10,730 nt of DNA from Cyclobacteriaceae bacterium (lineage in GTDB: Bacteria > Bacteroidota > Bacteroidia > Cytophagales > Cyclobacteriaceae), in assembly GCA_019751475.1 (NCBI GenBank), contig JAIENH010000041.1:1-10730 (forward strand), in the 5' to 3' direction. Below the pieces are notes generated by a model that saw nothing but the letters and a program-made list of their open reading frames with translations, searched no databases and had not been told where the DNA came from. This document shows, in pieces, positions 7,383 to 10,730 of the stretch; position 1 is the stretch's first letter, and each line of letters begins with the position of its first letter. A program made the position numbers and the translations under genes.

Positions 7383-8717
7383 GTGGAACTGAAAGACTTG
7401 ATCGTTACTCCCTTATTGTTAGGAATAGTATTTATTATGGCCTACATAATAAGGCCCTACGTAACTGACTCAATTAATCGAAGGTATTTTTTTAGTGGAT
7501 TAATTGCTCGAATACTCGGAGCGATCTCCTTGGGTTTGATTTATCAATTCTATTACAACGGTGGAGGTGATACATTCATGTATCACACATACGGGAGTAG
7601 AATTGTTTGGCATGCCTTTCTTGAGTCTCCGATGCTTGGAATAAAACTACTATTTGCTGATGGAGTGCAGTATAAAGACATTTATCAATATGCTTCTGAT
7701 ATTTATTATTTCCGAGATCCTAACTCGTACGCAGTCATACGGCTTGCCAGCATTTTTGATTTATTTACATTTTCAACTTATTCTGCCACAGCCATTCTAT
7801 TTGCTGTTATAAGTTTTATCGGTGCGTGGCAATTCTATCTTACATTTTATGAACAATACCCACACTTGCACAGACCACTAGCGATAGTCGCATTTTTTAT
7901 TCCTTCAGTTTTCTTTTGGGGTAGCGGTATTCTCAAAGACTCAATAACACTGGCTTGCCTTGGCATAAGCACGTATCAGATTTATAAGATATTTATTAAA
8001 AAAGAATACGGCTTAGGTAACATAGTACTTCTATTAAGTTCTTTGTTCGTAATTTATGCAATCAAAAAGTTCATACTTCAAGCATATTTACCTGCAGTAA
8101 TTGTTTGGATTGGAGCGGTCAATACGAAAGCTATTCGATCATCTGTATTGCGAATACTTCTGGTACCATTTCTAGTCGGGTCGGCTGTTTTGTTATCTTA
8201 CTATGCAATGTATAAAGTAGGTGAAGGAGATGACAGATATTCGTTGGCGAAAATTTCGGAAACAGCCAGAGTAACAGCTTATGATATACGCTACTGGACT
8301 GGCCGCGAGGCGGGATCTGGATATGATATTGGAGCGCTGGATGGTACTTTTGAATCACTTGTGCGACTTATTCCTCAGGCTATAAATGTATCGCTGTTTA
8401 GGCCTTATATCTGGGAAGTGAGAAACCCGTTAATGCTCTTATCTTCTATTGAGAGCTTGTCCCTGACTTTACTTGTGGTGGTCGTGCTTTTCAGAAAGGG
8501 CAAAAAATTGTTTATTGCGTTGACCCAACCAAACATTCTTTTCACCCTTTTATTCGGACTAGTCTTTTCCTTTGCAGTGGGCGTTTCAACTTTCAATTTT
8601 GGCTCTCTTGCACGCTACAAAATACCGGTGCTCCCATTTATTTGCACTTCGTTTATCCTGATGCTTGATTACTCAAATAGGGTAAGAAAATTGGAAGAAT
8701 TTGAGGCTAAGGAATAA
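7383..8717 (+). CDS. Polytopic membrane protein of the fucose operon, candidate glycan polymerase or membrane glycosyltransferase
   Basis: This 444-residue protein has about ten hydrophobic segments (near 8-24, 36-54, 131-152, 165-181, 210-227, 232-247, 256-274, 355-371, 386-402 and 412-427) and two hydrophilic loops. The first loop (55-130) opens with YYNGGGDTFMYH. The second (about 275-350) ends in SLFRPYIWEVRNP. A segment IPSVFFWGSGILKDS (173-187) and a closing GSLARYKIPVLPF (407-419) look like conserved membrane-edge motifs. The layout, with loops carrying acidic and aromatic residues between helices, resembles Wzy-type polymerases, O-antigen ligases and GT-C enzymes, but I cannot name a family. 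It follows fcl directly (GTG start one base after the fcl stop), which suggests use of a fucose-containing glycan. Its G+C content is visibly lower than that of gmd. The last 49 bases overlap the convergent glycosyltransferase gene. Confidence 0.82.
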   Translation: MELKDLIVTPLLLGIVFIMAYIIRPYVTDSINRRYFFSGLIARILGAISLGLIYQFYYNGGGDTFMYHTYGSRIVWHAFLESPMLGIKLLFADGVQYKDIYQYASDIYYFRDPNSYAVIRLASIFDLFTFSTYSATAILFAVISFIGAWQFYLTFYEQYPHLHRPLAIVAFFIPSVFFWGSGILKDSITLACLGISTYQIYKIFIKKEYGLGNIVLLLSSLFVIYAIKKFILQAYLPAVIVWIGAVNTKAIRSSVLRILLVPFLVGSAVLLSYYAMYKVGEGDDRYSLAKISETARVTAYDIRYWTGREAGSGYDIGALDGTFESLVRLIPQAINVSLFRPYIWEVRNPLMLLSSIESLSLTLLVVVVLFRKGKKLFIALTQPNILFTLLFGLVFSFAVGVSTFNFGSLARYKIPVLPFICTSFILMLDYSNRVRKLEEFEAKE

Positions 8718-9751
8718 AATTTGTCAACTTTTATTCTTCCAGCCTTACCAATGGCGATGCGTAGTTCGGGGTGTTGGATTATGAATTCGATTTGATTTAC
8801 CCATTCCTCGGGCTCACTGCAAAGGATCCCAGTAACCAAATGGTCAACGATAGATTTGTTTACACCTACTGGTGAGGCTATAACGGGTATTTCAAGTGAC
8901 ATATATTGAAGGGCTTTAAACCCGCATTTCCCCTGGGCCCATATGTCATCGGTAAGCGGCATAATACCAATATCGATTTTCTGCAAATCTTCGATTTCAG
9001 TTTCTTTTTTCCATCTGATGAACTGGAATGGAAAATCCAACATCGGCTGTTGATCCGCAATAACTAGAAAACAAACTCTATTGATGTGAGTGGCTAATAT
9101 TTTTTTGAGAGGCCCTTCAATTAACTTTAAATATTGAAGGGTAGAGTGTGAACCTGTCCATCCGATGGTTATCACATGAGGATTGTGAAATTTAGAATAA
9201 GGAATATGGAAGTTTTGCGTATCAATTGTTGTTGGGTTAACCCTTGATTTTGAATTGTATTGTAAAGCAAACTGTTGTAGAAACTCATTTCCACAACTTA
9301 CAACTGAACTCCACGTACAAACTAATCCTACTTTTTGATGAAATTTTAATTTTTCGACAATGTTGTTTTGCCGACTTGTGTTGGCGATCCATATAGCATC
9401 ATCAAAATCGAATATGATTTTTTTCCGAAAGACTTTTGCAATAATCCATTCGAACACAGGTGGCCCAATGGGCGCCACTTCACGATGAATGAAAATGAAA
9501 TCGTAGCGAGGAACGGAAAAGAGCAAAAAAAACCTTCTTATGAAACCAGACGATAGGGCTAAAAATTTTGAAAAGAAATAACCATTCCGATAAAGAATAT
9601 TCCATGCTTTTGTTGACCAAAAGGATTGAACGTCAATCCTGTAATTATTGTCCTTCAGTAATTGAAAGTATTGTTCAAATCTAAACCGCTGAGAGGGTGA
9701 TAGCCCGTGCGGGTAAGGACAAATGAAAAGTATCTGTTTGGATAAATTCAT
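8669..9751 (-). CDS. Glycosyltransferase, GT-B fold, family 4-like
   Basis: The 360-residue cytoplasmic protein most likely transfers a sugar from a nucleotide donor during assembly of a surface polysaccharide. The N-terminal half (residues 1-190) begins ILFICPYPHGLSPSQRFRFE, typical of the acceptor domain in this group, and carries IIFDFDDAIW at 112-121. The C-terminal nucleotide-binding half starts with a strand and glycine loop (TIGWTGSHSTLQYL, 195-208). It contains DIGIMPLTDD (260-269), then GKCGFKALQYMSLEIPVIASPVG (274-296), which corresponds to the conserved donor-binding region of GT4 enzymes (K279 and nearby residues take the place of the E-x7-E region). Donor and acceptor cannot be inferred; GDP-fucose made nearby is one candidate. 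It is preceded ten bases upstream by another glycan-type gene on the same strand, so both are probably co-transcribed. Its 3' end overlaps the opposite-strand membrane gene. Confidence 0.9.
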   Translation of the reverse strand: MNLSKQILFICPYPHGLSPSQRFRFEQYFQLLKDNNYRIDVQSFWSTKAWNILYRNGYFFSKFLALSSGFIRRFFLLFSVPRYDFIFIHREVAPIGPPVFEWIIAKVFRKKIIFDFDDAIWIANTSRQNNIVEKLKFHQKVGLVCTWSSVVSCGNEFLQQFALQYNSKSRVNPTTIDTQNFHIPYSKFHNPHVITIGWTGSHSTLQYLKLIEGPLKKILATHINRVCFLVIADQQPMLDFPFQFIRWKKETEIEDLQKIDIGIMPLTDDIWAQGKCGFKALQYMSLEIPVIASPVGVNKSIVDHLVTGILCSEPEEWVNQIEFIIQHPELRIAIGKAGRIKVDKFYSLASNSSNFLTLFE

Positions 9752-9761
9752 TTAAGAAGAC

Positions 9762-10730
9762 CTATTTGAATTGGCGATAGAGAAGAACCGCAGTCTCTTT
9801 GGAGGATTTACCATCGATAGTAATATAGCTGGGCAGATCCAAAGCCGGATCATCAAATGGAAAATAGGGTCCTGTGTTTACCAAAGCTTCTTCCATTTTG
9901 AGCCTATTTAGGTTGTTTCTTGTGATAAATATTTTTTTTCCTAAACTATCAAGCCATAAAAGAATGATAATGGAACCAAAAGCAGCAATGTTAATTAGTA
10001 TTGCCTTACTTCTCATGGTAAATAAAAGTTGATCAAAAATTGGTGCTATAAGAAGGATGATGAATGGCAGGTGGAGAGAGGTATAGTAAAAAGGAATTAC
10101 ACTAAGACTACTTCTAAAGATGGAGATAGTAAGAGAAGAAGAGATCATTAATACGATAAATAACCAAAGTGTTTTTTTGTGGGATATGAACTTTAAGCCG
10201 AACCAAATGATTGCAACAAAAATTGCTAATGGAAGAATATTCATCCAGAATTTATTGCTGAGGGTTGCGTTTGGTATTAAAAATCTTTCAATGGAATTTG
10301 ATACGAAAGTCAGTAAAAAGTGGAGTTTAGTTATTATTCCAATAGAAATAGTAGTGGTACTATTTTCATTAAGCCATTGTGATAAAAGAAAAAATTGGAT
10401 AGCATGAAATGCAAATATGGCTATGCACCACCACAGCAATTTATAACTTCGTAAAGTGCTGAAATGAAAAAGAGTTAAGATTGCAAAGCCAAGTGAGTAG
10501 AAAATGCCATTGGGAAATAAATAGTGTTGAAAGAATAGTAATAATAGGAAGCTGATATAATCTTTCGTTTGATTGTAGCTTAAAATCCTTATAAAAATAC
10601 GGATACACATAAGCACCATTAAGAGGTGTATCAATTCACATTGCTGAAATATCCAGAGTACGTTTACAAATTGAACAGGATGTAGAATCAAGAGCAAAGC
10701 ACCTGCAAACGAAAGTTTTTCTCTTATGCC
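9762..10730 (-). CDS. Membrane glycosyltransferase-like protein (GT-C type), N-terminus outside the window
   Basis: The reading frame is open to the last base of the window and is still hydrophobic coding sequence there (GIREKLSFAGALLLIL...), so the gene starts beyond 10730; the TTG at 10697 is just an internal codon. At least 322 residues are seen, with eight or more hydrophobic helices and a soluble C-terminal tail of about 60 residues. The segment SFAGALLLILHPVQFVNVLW resembles the 'LHPVQ' loop of GT-C membrane enzymes such as the PMT/TMTC-like proteins, which transfer sugars from lipid-linked donors outside the cytoplasmic membrane. The conserved glutamate often found after HPVQ is replaced by FVNV here, so assignment is tentative. 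It lies ten bases upstream of the glycosyltransferase gene in the same direction. G+C is low (about 30% in sampled lines). Confidence 0.72.
   Translation of the reverse strand, partial: GIREKLSFAGALLLILHPVQFVNVLWIFQQCELIHLLMVLMCIRIFIRILSYNQTKDYISFLLLLFFQHYLFPNGIFYSLGFAILTLFHFSTLRSYKLLWWCIAIFAFHAIQFFLLSQWLNENSTTTISIGIITKLHFLLTFVSNSIERFLIPNATLSNKFWMNILPLAIFVAIIWFGLKFISHKKTLWLFIVLMISSSLTISIFRSSLSVIPFYYTSLHLPFIILLIAPIFDQLLFTMRSKAILINIAAFGSIIILLWLDSLGKKIFITRNNLNRLKMEEALVNTGPYFPFDDPALDLPSYITIDGKSSKETAVLLYRQFK

Noticed and set aside
10120..10407. 95-codon plus-strand open frame opposite the GT-C-like gene
   Set aside because: The opposite frame is a continuous membrane protein running through the window edge; this one has no independent features and reflects AT-rich codons read backwards.
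1..10730. Defence system, CRISPR array, tRNA/rRNA, insertion sequence or prophage
   Set aside because: No spaced direct repeats, transposase or nuclease motifs, tRNA-like cloverleaf or terminal inverted repeats were seen; every large frame is accounted for by metabolic, secreted or glycan-related genes.

Overview
The window looks like chromosomal DNA of a member of the Bacteroidota, probably a Cytophagales-type organism. Three things suggest this. The protein families are typical: a GloVer-repeat secreted protein, a PGCP-like M28 peptidase, and a Gmd/Fcl pair followed by Bacteroidota-style exopolysaccharide membrane proteins. Genes lack clear Shine-Dalgarno sequences. Promoter-like sequences fit the Bacteroidota -7 element TAnnTTTG. 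This is an inference from content; there is no rRNA or other marker gene to settle it. Gene density is very high: no gap between genes exceeds about 125 bases, and I see no tRNA, rRNA, CRISPR array, insertion sequence or integration site.

Layout. (1) 1-545, minus: the N-terminal part of a secreted protein with 51-residue GloVer repeats, cut by the window edge. (2) 669-2481, minus: a two-gene unit with a small exported CxxC protein (DUF3299-like) and a secreted zinc peptidase of family M28. (3) 2560-3465, plus: an iron-sulfur L-serine ammonia-lyase alpha subunit, divergent from (2), with an inverted repeat and a promoter-like sequence between them. (4) 3471-4103, minus: a five-helix membrane protein of unknown function. 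(5) 4140-8717, plus: a tightly packed probable operon of a secreted TPR protein, GDP-mannose 4,6-dehydratase (gmd), GDP-L-fucose synthase (fcl) and a polytopic membrane protein. (6) 8669-10730, minus: a GT4-type glycosyltransferase preceded by a membrane glycosyltransferase-like protein that runs off the window.

How the genes work together. Gmd and Fcl together convert GDP-mannose to GDP-L-fucose. The membrane protein after them and the convergent glycosyltransferase genes are plausible users of that sugar in a cell-surface or exported glycan, so 5.3-10.7 kb is probably the edge of a polysaccharide locus. No flippase, Wza/Wzc or undecaprenyl-phosphate sugar transferase is visible here. Base composition falls from roughly half G+C in the housekeeping part to roughly 30-37% in sampled lines from about 7.4 kb onward, as is common where glycan loci are exchanged.

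I found no clear new defence, mobile or signalling system. The least explained item is the membrane protein at 7383-8717. Smaller points worth checking are the regulatory-looking sequence at 2497-2544, a possible leaderless start at 4140, and the 49-base tail-to-tail overlap at 8669-8717.
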